Assembly (NCBI RefSeq): GCF_005048855.1
Contig: NZ_SUME01000013.1
Span: forward strand, 37,834-101,833
DNA length: 64,000 nucleotides
Direction: 5' to 3'
Origin: Sphingobacterium olei
Lineage (GTDB): Bacteria; Bacteroidota; Bacteroidia; Sphingobacteriales; Sphingobacteriaceae
The position numbers and the translations under genes were made by a program. Under the pieces are notes generated by a model, which was given only the letters and a program-made list of their open reading frames with translations, did not search any database and was not told the DNA's origin. This document shows positions 54,703 to 63,702 of this stretch, in pieces. Position 1 is the stretch's first letter; each line of letters opens with the position of its first letter.

Positions 54703-55702
54703 CAATAATAATCGCTTTGCTCGTCAAATAGCGCTCCCTGAGTTCGGGTTAGTAGGACAGGAAAAGTTGGAGGCAGCTCACGTCGTTGTAGTTGGCGCCG
54801 GTGGTCTCGGAAATGTGGTGATTCCTTTTCTCGCTGCAGGAGGTGTAGGAAAGATCACCGTGATAGATGACGATTGTGTGTCGGTGTCTAATTTAGCTCG
54901 GCAGACTAGCTTTGGGTATCATGACGTGGGGCTATTTAAATCAGAAATATTAGCGGATAAGTTGAATGCGCAATATCAACAACAGATCGTGTTTCCACAA
55001 AAAACAAGACTTACCGCCAACAATTTTAAGGAGATCATTCCGGAAGCGGATCTCCTTATTGATGGAAGCGATAATTTTGATACCCGTTATCTACTGGCCG
55101 ATATCGGTAGAGATCTGCGGACACCTTTAATCAGTGGAGCCCTAGGAACTTATGAAGCGCAAATTTGTGTTTTCAGCCCTTCACAACATATTGGATATCG
55201 GGATATCTTCCCCGAACCAAGCGATCAACAGCCCTGTGCTATTACGGGAGTATGGTCGCCATTGGTTGGTGTGGTTGGAAGTTTGATGGTTAGCGAGGCG
55301 TTTAAACTGATTGCCGGTATTGGTGATAGCCTAGCCGGTAAAATGATGCTCATAGACAGTTTTACTAATCAGGTGCAGGTTATTAATATACAGTCGGATA
55401 ACACACTATCGCAATCGAAGATATCTACCGGAAAAATTGATTTTCATACGTTAATGGAATGGAAAGAACAGGAAGAACTGCTGCTGGTGGATGTGCAGGA
55501 ACAACATGAGCATGAGGAAAATAATTTGGCTGACCTCAATATTTCGGTTTACGATCTGCCGCATTGCTGGGAAACTCATCTAGGACATGAATCTAAGAAA
55601 ATTGTTTTCATATGTGTCAATGGTATTCGCAGTAAAATTGCCTACGAATGGATAAAAGATAAAATTTCACATTGCTATTATGTCAATCTGTCTGATAGAT
55701 AG
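54692..55702 (+). CDS. thiF: ThiF-type adenylyltransferase fused to rhodanese domain
   Basis: E1-like protein that adenylates ThiS. The start at 54692 overlaps thiH by 11 bases; the frame begins at 54659 but that start is deep in thiH. The nucleotide motif GAGGLGN is near 36-42, the arginine region NLARQTSFG near 69-77, and the catalytic-site context QQPCAITGVWSPLVGV is near 178-193. A degenerate rhodanese domain occupies about 240-335, with its active Cys in VNGIRS preceded by FIC. The zinc-binding CxxC pairs of MoeB/ThiF appear to be absent. It closes the operon. Confidence 0.88.
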   Translation: MLRSNNNRFARQIALPEFGLVGQEKLEAAHVVVVGAGGLGNVVIPFLAAGGVGKITVIDDDCVSVSNLARQTSFGYHDVGLFKSEILADKLNAQYQQQIVFPQKTRLTANNFKEIIPEADLLIDGSDNFDTRYLLADIGRDLRTPLISGALGTYEAQICVFSPSQHIGYRDIFPEPSDQQPCAITGVWSPLVGVVGSLMVSEAFKLIAGIGDSLAGKMMLIDSFTNQVQVINIQSDNTLSQSKISTGKIDFHTLMEWKEQEELLLVDVQEQHEHEENNLADLNISVYDLPHCWETHLGHESKKIVFICVNGIRSKIAYEWIKDKISHCYYVNLSDR

Positions 55703-55903
55703 GGGTATAGAATAGATGATACATTAGTAAGTTTGTAACCTTTTAAGATTTATTTCTCGATCATTTTGATACGCATTTAATATGTGCCCTCAATCGAAAG
55801 GTTTTCTTTGGTATTCTTCTGTCTTTTCGAAATTTGGTCGTGTTATTGGTTAGATTTTCATAAATTTAAAAACGTGTTATTAAACAATGAAAGATTATAG
55901 TTT

Positions 55904-57424
55904 ATGAGTGAAAGATATGAAGATTTTATTAGTCGATTTAAGCAACGGCTAGTGGAGCTATTCCACCAAGAATCTAATATAAATGAGTTAAGTATTGAGA
56001 GAGGTTTACCGCCTGAAGTGTGGACGGACATAATGGAACTAAGCCCGCTATCTGTTGCGGTTCCAGAAGCATTTAGTGGTCGTGGAGTTAAAGTAAAGGA
56101 GTGTTTAGGTATTTTATCCGCAGCTTCTTATGAGTCGCTTCCATTGTCTCTAACATTCGGAATAAATATTGCCCTTTTTTTAGAACCATTAGCAAAATAT
56201 GGTCTACCTGAGATACAGGCTGATATATTCCAACGGTTTATTGAACATGGAGCGATGGGTGGACTAATGATAACAGAACCCGATTTTGGTAGCGATGCAT
56301 TGAATATGCGTACGAATTTTACCACATTGGACAATGGGGAATATAAGCTTAAAGGGCAGAAACATTGGCAAGGACTTACAGGAATGGCCGATTTTTGGTT
56401 AATTGCCGCCCGGAAACAGTTATCCAGTGGAGAACTTGCTCGTGATATCGAGTTCTTTGTTACAGATAATAGTAAGACAGAACAAAAGATTAAGGTGGAA
56501 CAATACTTCAACAACCTTGGGCTATATATGATTCCTTATGGATTAAATACAATTGATCTTACTGTCCCTGCTAATCAAAAGTTACAACCTCCGAGTACAG
56601 GTATTAAGATGATGCTTGATATTCTGCATCGTAGCCGCCTACAATTTCCAGGCATGGGGATGGGCTTTATTCAACGGATGTTGGACGAAGCACTGTCACA
56701 TTGTATTACTCGAAAGGTTGGAGCACAAAAACTAATTGATTTAGATTCTGTACAATTCCAGTTATCCCGTATACAGTCTTCTTATACGTTGTGTTCAGGA
56801 ATGTGTGCATACAGCGCCACTATGAGTGGAATATCATATGACCTGTCTTCAAAAGGGCTAGAAGCAAATAGTATGAAAGCGCTTGTAACAGATCTTATGC
56901 AAGAATCGGCTCAGATATGTGTCCAGCTATCAGGTTCTAGTGGCTATAAGATCGATCACATTGCAGGAAGGGGTATCGTGGATAGTCGACCTTTTCAAAT
57001 TTTTGAAGGATCTAATGAGATGCTGTATACACAAATATCCGAAATCGTTATCAAGCAGATGAAAAAGCAGAAGGAAGAAAACTTCTATCTATTCATGTCT
57101 CAGTTTGAAAGCACAAATCGTATAGCTTCTCGTTTAAAAAAACATCTTAATTTTTCGTTGGAACATACGCTGGTACAAAGACAGATGGTAGTACTTGGTA
57201 AGGTAATCGCTCGCTTAGTGTGTCTACAGTATGTAGATCTCATGGTAGAGAAAGGGTTTCGTACAGATCTGTTTGAGAATAGCTTTAAACATATGGAAAT
57301 GGATATCAAAAAATTGTTATCAGATCTTTCTGATTATAATAATGCTGTTCCTATCGTAGCCTATCATGAAGGTTCCAATTGGATGGATTACAGTGATAGT
57401 GATAAAAATGGCGAAATCGAATAA
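55904..57424 (+). CDS. Acyl-CoA dehydrogenase family protein
   Basis: A 506-residue flavoprotein of the acyl-CoA dehydrogenase fold. The FAD-binding segment MITEPDFGSDALNMRT is near 124-139, KLKGQKHWQGLTGMAD near 152-167, and the C-terminal ISGSSGYKI-like pattern LSGSSGYKIDH and QIFEGSNEMLYTQ, the C-terminal FAD region, near 365-379. The C-terminus is about 100 residues longer than classic members. It lacks the ETF partner genes nearby, so the substrate is unclear. Its end overlaps the FKBP gene by 17 bases. Confidence 0.87.
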   Translation: MSERYEDFISRFKQRLVELFHQESNINELSIERGLPPEVWTDIMELSPLSVAVPEAFSGRGVKVKECLGILSAASYESLPLSLTFGINIALFLEPLAKYGLPEIQADIFQRFIEHGAMGGLMITEPDFGSDALNMRTNFTTLDNGEYKLKGQKHWQGLTGMADFWLIAARKQLSSGELARDIEFFVTDNSKTEQKIKVEQYFNNLGLYMIPYGLNTIDLTVPANQKLQPPSTGIKMMLDILHRSRLQFPGMGMGFIQRMLDEALSHCITRKVGAQKLIDLDSVQFQLSRIQSSYTLCSGMCAYSATMSGISYDLSSKGLEANSMKALVTDLMQESAQICVQLSGSSGYKIDHIAGRGIVDSRPFQIFEGSNEMLYTQISEIVIKQMKKQKEENFYLFMSQFESTNRIASRLKKHLNFSLEHTLVQRQMVVLGKVIARLVCLQYVDLMVEKGFRTDLFENSFKHMEMDIKKLLSDLSDYNNAVPIVAYHEGSNWMDYSDSDKNGEIE

Positions 57425-57842
57425 ATATCTTAAACATATAAAGGATTTAGCGAAAAGAAACTTAAATAGAGGCGTACTCTTTTTAACGGAAAACGCTACT
57501 CGCAAAGAAGTTATTGTTTTGTCCTCAGGATTGCAATATGAGGTAATATCGCAAGGAGAGGGCGATATTCCAAAAATGAAATCCAAGGTTATTTGCCATT
57601 ACAAAGGAGAGTTATTGGACGGCACTGTATTCGATAGCTCGTACAAACGTAATAAACCGGAAGCTTTTTTTGTGTATGAACTTATTCGCGGTTGGCAAGA
57701 AGCTTTGCAAATAATGCCAGTAGGTAGTGTTTGGAAGTTATATATTCCCCACCAATTGGCCTACGGTTTTGAACCCCTTACGGATACATCCGGTGGCAAT
57801 TGTACACTAATTTTCCAAATGGAATTAATTGCCATTCTTTAG
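57408..57842 (+). CDS. FKBP-type peptidyl-prolyl isomerase
   Basis: A 144-residue protein with no signal peptide, from the ATG at 57408; a further upstream start at 57366 would lie inside the preceding gene. Residues 1-45 form a helical Mip-type N-terminal part and residues 48-144 the FKBP domain, with VICHYKGELLDGTVFDSSY near 64-82 and GWQEALQIMPVGSVWKLYIP near 97-116. It should speed proline isomerisation in protein folding. The overlap with the dehydrogenase gene suggests translational coupling. Confidence 0.88.
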   Translation: MAKSNKYLKHIKDLAKRNLNRGVLFLTENATRKEVIVLSSGLQYEVISQGEGDIPKMKSKVICHYKGELLDGTVFDSSYKRNKPEAFFVYELIRGWQEALQIMPVGSVWKLYIPHQLAYGFEPLTDTSGGNCTLIFQMELIAIL

Positions 57843-57851
57843 GGGTATGTC

Positions 57852-57901
57852 GTTACCACTTTGCTAACTTGCCAGCCGTCCTGCTTACGGCAAAGTGTAA
57901 C
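57852..57901. terminator. Imperfect inverted repeat between convergent genes
   Basis: GTTACCACTTTGC pairs with GCAAAGTGTAAC with one unpaired base. It lies between the FKBP gene and the convergent hypothetical, so it probably ends both transcripts. Confidence 0.5.
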
Positions 57902-57906
57902 GTGAT

Positions 57907-58404
57907 TTATATCATTTTTTTTCGTTGTTCGTTAGAAAGAAGGTCCGTTTGAATTAAAAATTTTTTAATATTTTTTTTCAGAGTTTCGGACGATACCTGG
58001 TCATAATTTGTAAGTACGTTTTGGAGATCCTCTTCAATATTTTGTTTGTATCGTACCATTGCAGGTGCATGATACTGAATAGTTAAACGTAAAAAATGAA
58101 TCTCAGTATTTCCTTTGCCGTCCCTGATGGCTTGTTCCAGTTCATCCCTTCCCTTTTTAAAGGAATTTAGCTTTGCTAAAGGAGAAGTAGCATGTTCGGC
58201 CCACATCGCATGATATGCTCCCGAATATGCCAGTTCTAAGACTGTAGGGTTTTTGATCTCTTTTATCAGGTCAAGCTGTTTTCTACAGATTTCTGTATTT
58301 GTTGAAGCTGAAGAATAAGCCTGACGCAATTGTTCCAAACTTGACTGCATTTTACTCGGCTGAACGCTGAATATAAATAAATAGCATAGTATTAATTTTG
58401 CCAT
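57907..58404 (-). CDS. Small exported hypothetical protein
   Basis: A 165-residue protein with a short signal peptide (residues 1-16) and an all-helical body. The sequence pattern ELAYSGAYHAMWAEHATSPLAKLNSFKKG near 57-85 recurs in related Bacteroidota proteins, but no function is known. It is a monocistronic gene, divergent from the PoxB-like gene with a 210-base gap. Confidence 0.7.
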   Translation of the reverse strand: MAKLILCYLFIFSVQPSKMQSSLEQLRQAYSSASTNTEICRKQLDLIKEIKNPTVLELAYSGAYHAMWAEHATSPLAKLNSFKKGRDELEQAIRDGKGNTEIHFLRLTIQYHAPAMVRYKQNIEEDLQNVLTNYDQVSSETLKKNIKKFLIQTDLLSNEQRKKMI

Positions 58405-58615
58405 AACTGATCTTATAGTTCTAACAACCGTTATGAGCCAAGAAAGTTTTCTTTTTTAACGCTGGTTAATAAACTGCCTGCTAATTCATGCCTGAGAATC
58501 TCAGTTTTAGTTTTTTCAAACAACATTTAGCTATAGATGTTGTTAATAAGGAGTTAGCTCAATTCGCTATTTATGGAATGTTCCATATAGCTGTTAGAAG
58601 ACAGGTAATGTACTT

Positions 58616-60343
58616 ATGAAAAAAAATATCTCTGATCAAATTGTAGAAATGCTCGTAGAGGCGGGCATAAAAAGAATTTACGCTGTTACGGGTGATAGTC
58701 TAAATCATTTAAATGATGCCGTTAGAAGAAATGGAAAAATAAAATGGATACATGTACGTCATGAAGAAGTAGGGGCCTATGCGGCGGCAGCGGAAGCTGA
58801 GTTGGATGGTTTGGCTTGCTGTGCTGGCAGCTGCGGGCCTGGACACGTACATTTAATCAATGGTGTATACGATGCGCATAGATCTCATGTACCTTTACTC
58901 GTAATAGCTTCAACAATAAACACACATGAGTTTGGAATGGATTATTTTCAAGAAACCAATACGATTAAACTCTTTGATGACTGCAGTGTATACAACCAAA
59001 TGATTACTACGGCTCAACAGGCACCACGAATGTTGCAAGCTGCCATACAGCATGCCATAAGTAAAAGAGGTGCAGCAGTTGTCGGTTTACCGGGCGATTT
59101 GACCGAAATGGATGCTGTTGAGAATCTTACATCGACCCAATATTTTTGGACAAAACCTGTTATCCGCCCGAATGATGCGGAACTAGAACAGTTGGCAACT
59201 CTTATCAATGCGCATGAAAAGATAACCCTGTTTTGTGGTATCGGTGCAGAGCATGCACATCCAGAAGTTTTACAATTAGCCCAATACCTCCATGCACCTG
59301 TGGGTTACTCTTTTAGAGGGAAGATGAGTATTCAATATGACAATCCCAATGAGATAGGAATGACGGGATTGCTTGGAATGCCATCGGCCTTTCATAGTAT
59401 GCATGCCGCTGATTTAGTCATATTGCTTGGTACCGATTTTCCTTATGAGGCATTTATGCCTACCAAGAATAAAATTGTCCAAATTGATACGGCCCCCGAG
59501 AGACTTGGCCGTCGTGCGCAATTAACTCTGGGACTCTGTGGTGATACTGCGGCGACTATTCAGGCGCTTTTACCGTTGTTAAATAAAAAGGAGAATGATG
59601 ATTTTTTAAGGAGTCAACTCAAACTATATGAAAAAGTAAAAGAAAATCTCAATACGTATGTGAAGGAAACTGGTAAGGAAGATAATATCCAACCGGAATT
59701 CTTAACGAGCACTATCTGCACGTTGGCAAGCGACGACGCTATATTTACGGTTGATACAGGAATGTCCTGTGTCTGGGGAGCAAGATTTATAAAATCAACG
59801 AGATTGCGGACAATGCTCGGTTCTTTCAATCACGGTTCTATGGCCAATGCAATGCCAATGGCCATTGGTGCCGCATTGGCACACCCACATCGACAGGTTA
59901 TCGCCTTATGCGGAGATGGCGGGCTATCGATGTTGCTAGGTGATCTAGCCACCATCAAGCAGTATCAGTTGCCGATAAAAATAATTGTATTCAATAATAG
60001 GACATTAGGCATGGTGCGACTAGAGATGCAAGTTGCTGGTTTGCCCGACAGCGAAACCGATATGCTCAATCCAGATTTTACTAAAGTAGGAGAGGCGATG
60101 GGTATACGTAGTGAGTCAGTACATATTCCCGATGAAGTCGAAGAGGCTTTACAACGTGCTTTTACATATCAAGGGCCTTATCTCTTAAATGTTTTTACCA
60201 ATCCCAATGCCTTAGCTATGCCTCCTAAAGTTGAAGCAGAACAGGTTGTGGGCATGGTGAAGTCGATGACAAAATTGATGCTTGGCGGAAAGATGGACGA
60301 AGTATTTGAAATTATAAAATCAAATTATAAACATCTTTTTTAA
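58616..60343 (+). CDS. poxB: Thiamine-diphosphate-dependent pyruvate dehydrogenase/oxidase (PoxB-like)
   Basis: A 575-residue enzyme of the PoxB family, which converts pyruvate to acetate and CO2 with electron transfer to quinone or oxygen. The N-terminal PYR domain has HVRHEEVGAYAAAAEAE (catalytic Glu in the HEE stretch) near 41-57, the middle FAD domain is at about 190-330, and the ThDP motif GDGGLSMLLGDLATI near 435-449 ends in NN. Length is normal. The ubiquinone/menaquinone partner is inferred. Its dependence on ThDP is compatible with the thi operon 3 kb away, though that is no proof of linkage. Confidence 0.9.
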   Translation: MKKNISDQIVEMLVEAGIKRIYAVTGDSLNHLNDAVRRNGKIKWIHVRHEEVGAYAAAAEAELDGLACCAGSCGPGHVHLINGVYDAHRSHVPLLVIASTINTHEFGMDYFQETNTIKLFDDCSVYNQMITTAQQAPRMLQAAIQHAISKRGAAVVGLPGDLTEMDAVENLTSTQYFWTKPVIRPNDAELEQLATLINAHEKITLFCGIGAEHAHPEVLQLAQYLHAPVGYSFRGKMSIQYDNPNEIGMTGLLGMPSAFHSMHAADLVILLGTDFPYEAFMPTKNKIVQIDTAPERLGRRAQLTLGLCGDTAATIQALLPLLNKKENDDFLRSQLKLYEKVKENLNTYVKETGKEDNIQPEFLTSTICTLASDDAIFTVDTGMSCVWGARFIKSTRLRTMLGSFNHGSMANAMPMAIGAALAHPHRQVIALCGDGGLSMLLGDLATIKQYQLPIKIIVFNNRTLGMVRLEMQVAGLPDSETDMLNPDFTKVGEAMGIRSESVHIPDEVEEALQRAFTYQGPYLLNVFTNPNALAMPPKVEAEQVVGMVKSMTKLMLGGKMDEVFEIIKSNYKHLF

Positions 60344-60696
60344 TTTCGACCTTTTCTTCAAGTAATTCTTTTTACACAGCACTCGGATATCCCAACCTCA
60401 TTGGGTTTCGAGTTTACTAAACACGGATAGATCCAAATAGATCATTTTCATAAAACAACGATAGAGGTATCTTATGCCTATGGCGACAGCACAACGACAA
60501 TGCTTTCGATAGCTAGCGCTGTTAACATAGGAAACATGACCAGAGTGATGGTAAATCTGGAACCAATGAACGAACAGTTTTAAACGCAATCGACAATCCG
60601 AAAACGTTTTCGCTTTTAATTCATTACAATCCTTTGAATGCTTTTTGATTTTTCTTTATCTTGTTCGTTGTTAACCATAAACCACATGATATTTAG
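60344..60696. other. Gene-free gap of 353 bases
   Basis: No convincing gene, RNA or repeat was seen. A short minus-strand frame at 60398-60589 has no start context, family or composition to support it. Confidence 0.5.
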
Positions 60697-61920
60697 ATGA
60701 TGAAAAAATTAAAATCAATTTTACTCTTAGCTTTAACAGGGACGTTACTTGCATGTCAGTCTACCTCATCAACAAATGGAGATCAGTTACTTTTGACAGC
60801 AGACTTCGTTGACCAACAACTTAAGAACGCCGTAGAACAATATCAAGTTATGGCCAAGCGGTTACCTCCTCAATCGTTACCAAAAACCTATTATGAAGAA
60901 CAAGATTCGTTGGAAACTAGCTCGACCAGATGGTGGACATCTGGCTTTTACCCTGGAACATTACTTTATTTATACGAATATTCTGGCGATTCGACTTTAG
61001 CTGTCGAGGCTAAGCAAAAATTGCAGTTGCTCGAAAAAGAAAAAAATAATAAAGGTACGCATGACCTAGGTTTTATGTTGTATTGTAGTTTTGGCAATGC
61101 CAATCGTCTCATGCCCGATTTGCATTATAGAAGTGTGATGTTGCAAGGTGCAGAATCTCTAATATCGAGGTACAAAGATGCCGTTGGAGCTATTAAATCC
61201 TGGGATCACCATACCGATCAGTGGCAATTTCCGGTTATCATTGATAATATGATGAATCTGGAATTTCTGAATTGGGCTTCTCGTGAAAGCGGTGATTCCA
61301 AGTTTGCAAATATTGCTAAAATTCACGCCAATAGCACGCTTAAAAATCATTTTCGTAATGACTATAGCTCTTATCATGTGATAGATTACGATACCATTAC
61401 GGGTGCTGTGCGCCATCGCCATACCGCACAGGGTGCACAACATGAATCTGCATGGGCACGCGGACAGGCGTGGGGATTATACGGTTATGTCATGATGTAT
61501 CGAGACACTCAGGATTCTATTTACTTAAACCAGGCGGTACACATCGCAAATTATATCCTTAACCATCCGAATCTTCCAAAAGATGGTGTTCCATATTGGG
61601 ATTTTGATGCCGAGAATATTCCTGATGCAAAGCGTGATGCATCTGCAGCTGCCATTATTGCTTCTGCGCTGCTAGAGTTACAAACATATGTAGATGGAGA
61701 ACAACAAAATCAATATTTGCGGGCAGCCGAGAATATGTTAACCAACCTGTCTTCAGATGTCTACAAAGCCAAAAAAGGTAGTAACGGTGGATTTATCCTC
61801 ACGCACTCCGTCGGACACCTTTTAGCCAATTCAGAAGTGGATGTACCACTAACGTATGCAGACTATTATTACGTCGAAGCACTTATGCGGTACAGGAATC
61901 TATTAGGGGATAAGAGATAA
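60697..61920 (+). CDS. Glycoside hydrolase family 88 lipoprotein
   Basis: A 407-residue unsaturated glucuronyl or rhamnogalacturonyl hydrolase. The signal ends in a lipobox, LLACQS, so it is probably a lipoprotein at the membrane. The alpha/alpha-barrel repeats include WWTSGFYPGTLLYLYEY near 72-88, WQFPVIIDNMMNLEFLNWAS near 172-191 and ESAWARGQAWGLYGY near 250-264; an Asp in the second segment is a likely catalytic residue. It hydrolyses the 4,5-unsaturated ends left by lyases. It is the first gene of a pectin-related locus. Confidence 0.9.
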   Translation: MMKKLKSILLLALTGTLLACQSTSSTNGDQLLLTADFVDQQLKNAVEQYQVMAKRLPPQSLPKTYYEEQDSLETSSTRWWTSGFYPGTLLYLYEYSGDSTLAVEAKQKLQLLEKEKNNKGTHDLGFMLYCSFGNANRLMPDLHYRSVMLQGAESLISRYKDAVGAIKSWDHHTDQWQFPVIIDNMMNLEFLNWASRESGDSKFANIAKIHANSTLKNHFRNDYSSYHVIDYDTITGAVRHRHTAQGAQHESAWARGQAWGLYGYVMMYRDTQDSIYLNQAVHIANYILNHPNLPKDGVPYWDFDAENIPDAKRDASAAAIIASALLELQTYVDGEQQNQYLRAAENMLTNLSSDVYKAKKGSNGGFILTHSVGHLLANSEVDVPLTYADYYYVEALMRYRNLLGDKR

Positions 61921-62116
61921 TTAAGATAGGCTTAATGTATATATCCTTAAATTGAACCTAAAGGCGTCCAAAAAGGAAGCCTTGTATAGGCCAGTAAAAC
62001 AAAACGATGGGGGATTGCAGAATTTGATTGGTTTAGAATAAACTGTTTATTCGATGATCGGGGGTCTTTAAGCTTCTAAATAATTTAGTATCTTTAGTCC
62101 TATTTTCTAATATTAA

Positions 62117-62569
62117 ATGCCAAATATATCAATCTGTTTTTTCATCTGCTTCATGATTTCTACATTTTCCTTTGCACAGGTAAATTGTAAAATAGAATAC
62201 TACTCAGGAGAAGACGGACTAGCACATAGTTCTGTAACCGCTGTCGTAAAGGATCAAGATGGCTTTATGTGGCTCGGTACTTGGAATGGCTTAAATAGAT
62301 TTGATGGCAAGAATTTCAAAACGTACAAACCTACGTTAAAAGGTAATTCATATCTGGAAAGTAAAAGGATTGTACAGATTTTGGATGGGGAGAATAATCT
62401 ACTCTGGATTAAAACCTATGATAAACAGATATATTGGTTTGATAAGAAAACAGAAGAATTTGCGTCGCTATCCACAATAATAGAAGAGCGCTATAAAAAG
62501 AAAATTCCATTCAATAAAATTTTAAAGGTTTCAAAAGATTATGTTAGGTTAGGATCAGTAGAAAGATGA
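62117..62569 (+). pseudogene. Truncated hybrid two-component (HTCS) sensor start
   Basis: A 150-codon frame with a signal peptide (residues 1-21) and one to two two-component-regulator propeller repeats, with YYSGEDGLAHSSVTAVVKDQDGFMWLGTWNGLNRFDG near 29-65. A normal HTCS has about 1300 residues, with a full periplasmic propeller, histidine kinase, receiver and AraC domain; none of these follows. It stops at TGA 62567-62569, just where a pectinesterase frame begins. It is therefore read as a remnant left by a deletion. Confidence 0.75.
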
Positions 62570-62573
62570 TTCG

Positions 62574-63545
62574 TTGTCGGAACTTATCAAAGAGGAGGAT
62601 GAGCCGGATAAAAATATTCAAGCCAATGCCGTTGTGGCAGCAGACGGTACAGTCGACTTTACGACGGTACAGGCAGCCATTAATGCTGCCCCAAATAATA
62701 GGAAGACCTATTTCTATATCTATATTAAGAAAGGAGCGTATAAAGAAGTAATCACGATCTCTAAAAATAAAGACTATATTTATCTCTATGGGGAGGATGC
62801 TGCATATACCATCCTGATCTTTGACAACTATGCCAAACGACTAAGGCCTGATGGATCAGAATTTGGTACCAGTGGATCTGCCTCATTTTTTGCAAATGGT
62901 GATTTCTTTGTGGCAGAAAACCTGACATTTGAAAATACCGCAGGTATCGATGCAGGCCAGGCCTTGGCAATCAATATTGGCGGAGCACGATCTTCCTTTC
63001 GGAATTGTCGTTTTTTGGGACATCAAGATACCTGGTATGCAGGCAATGGTACGTTCCAATATCTTCGGGATTGCTTTATCGAAGGATCAGTAGACTTTAT
63101 CTTTGGTGGGTCTACCGCTTTTTTTGATGAATGCCATATGCAAAGTACACGAAATGGCTACATTACTGCGGCTTCAACCCCAGAAAATCAACTATACGGG
63201 TATGTTTTTCAAAAATGTAAAATTATTGCTTATCCAACTGTTGCTGAAGGGTCTGTTTATCTTGGAAGACCTTGGCGACCCCATGCAAAGGTTGTATTTC
63301 TACAGCCTAATTTAGGTAAACATATCCGTAAGGAGGGATGGCACAATTGGGGGAATGCTGCTAATGAAACCACCGCTTTCTATGCTGAATATAATTCTAC
63401 CGGAGAAGGAGCTAGTCCAAGTACACGAGTAGCTTGGTCTCGACAGCTGACAACAGAGCAAGCGACGAGCTTCACCTATGAGAAGGTGATCGGCAGCCAA
63501 CATCCCGGTTTTATAGAAGATGATATCACTATAACGCCGAAATAA
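62574..63545 (+). CDS. Pectinesterase (CE8), missing its signal peptide
   Basis: A 323-residue pectin methylesterase, which de-esterifies homogalacturonan. Catalytic-site motifs are complete: GQALAIN near 126-132, GHQDTWY near 150-156, VDFIFGG near 173-179 and GRPWRPH near 236-242. The only in-frame start is a TTG at 62574; an in-frame TAG stands 15 bases before it. The first residues SELIKEEDEPDKN look like the acidic linker that follows a lipoprotein cysteine, so the original signal peptide seems to have been lost. As it stands the protein would stay in the cytosol. Confidence 0.85.
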   Translation: MSELIKEEDEPDKNIQANAVVAADGTVDFTTVQAAINAAPNNRKTYFYIYIKKGAYKEVITISKNKDYIYLYGEDAAYTILIFDNYAKRLRPDGSEFGTSGSASFFANGDFFVAENLTFENTAGIDAGQALAINIGGARSSFRNCRFLGHQDTWYAGNGTFQYLRDCFIEGSVDFIFGGSTAFFDECHMQSTRNGYITAASTPENQLYGYVFQKCKIIAYPTVAEGSVYLGRPWRPHAKVVFLQPNLGKHIRKEGWHNWGNAANETTAFYAEYNSTGEGASPSTRVAWSRQLTTEQATSFTYEKVIGSQHPGFIEDDITITPK

Positions 63546-63702
63546 ATGTAACAAAGTTGTGTTGAGCGAGAAATCAAACCTTTTTTACGAAATATTTGCC
63601 CCGAGGGGGAGATATAGTTCGTATTTTTAGATGAACGTAAAAACAATCTTTACACCAAAAGTAAGCCCTCATCTAGAAAGATGTTTTTTAGAAAAAATGC
63701 AC

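Noticed and set aside
60398..60589. 63-codon minus-strand frame in the gap before GH88
   Set aside because: No ribosome site, unusual composition and no recognisable domain; read as chance.
62566..62751. 61-codon frame at the HTCS-pectinesterase junction
   Set aside because: It runs in a different frame inside the pectinesterase coding region, which has the clear CE8 motifs.
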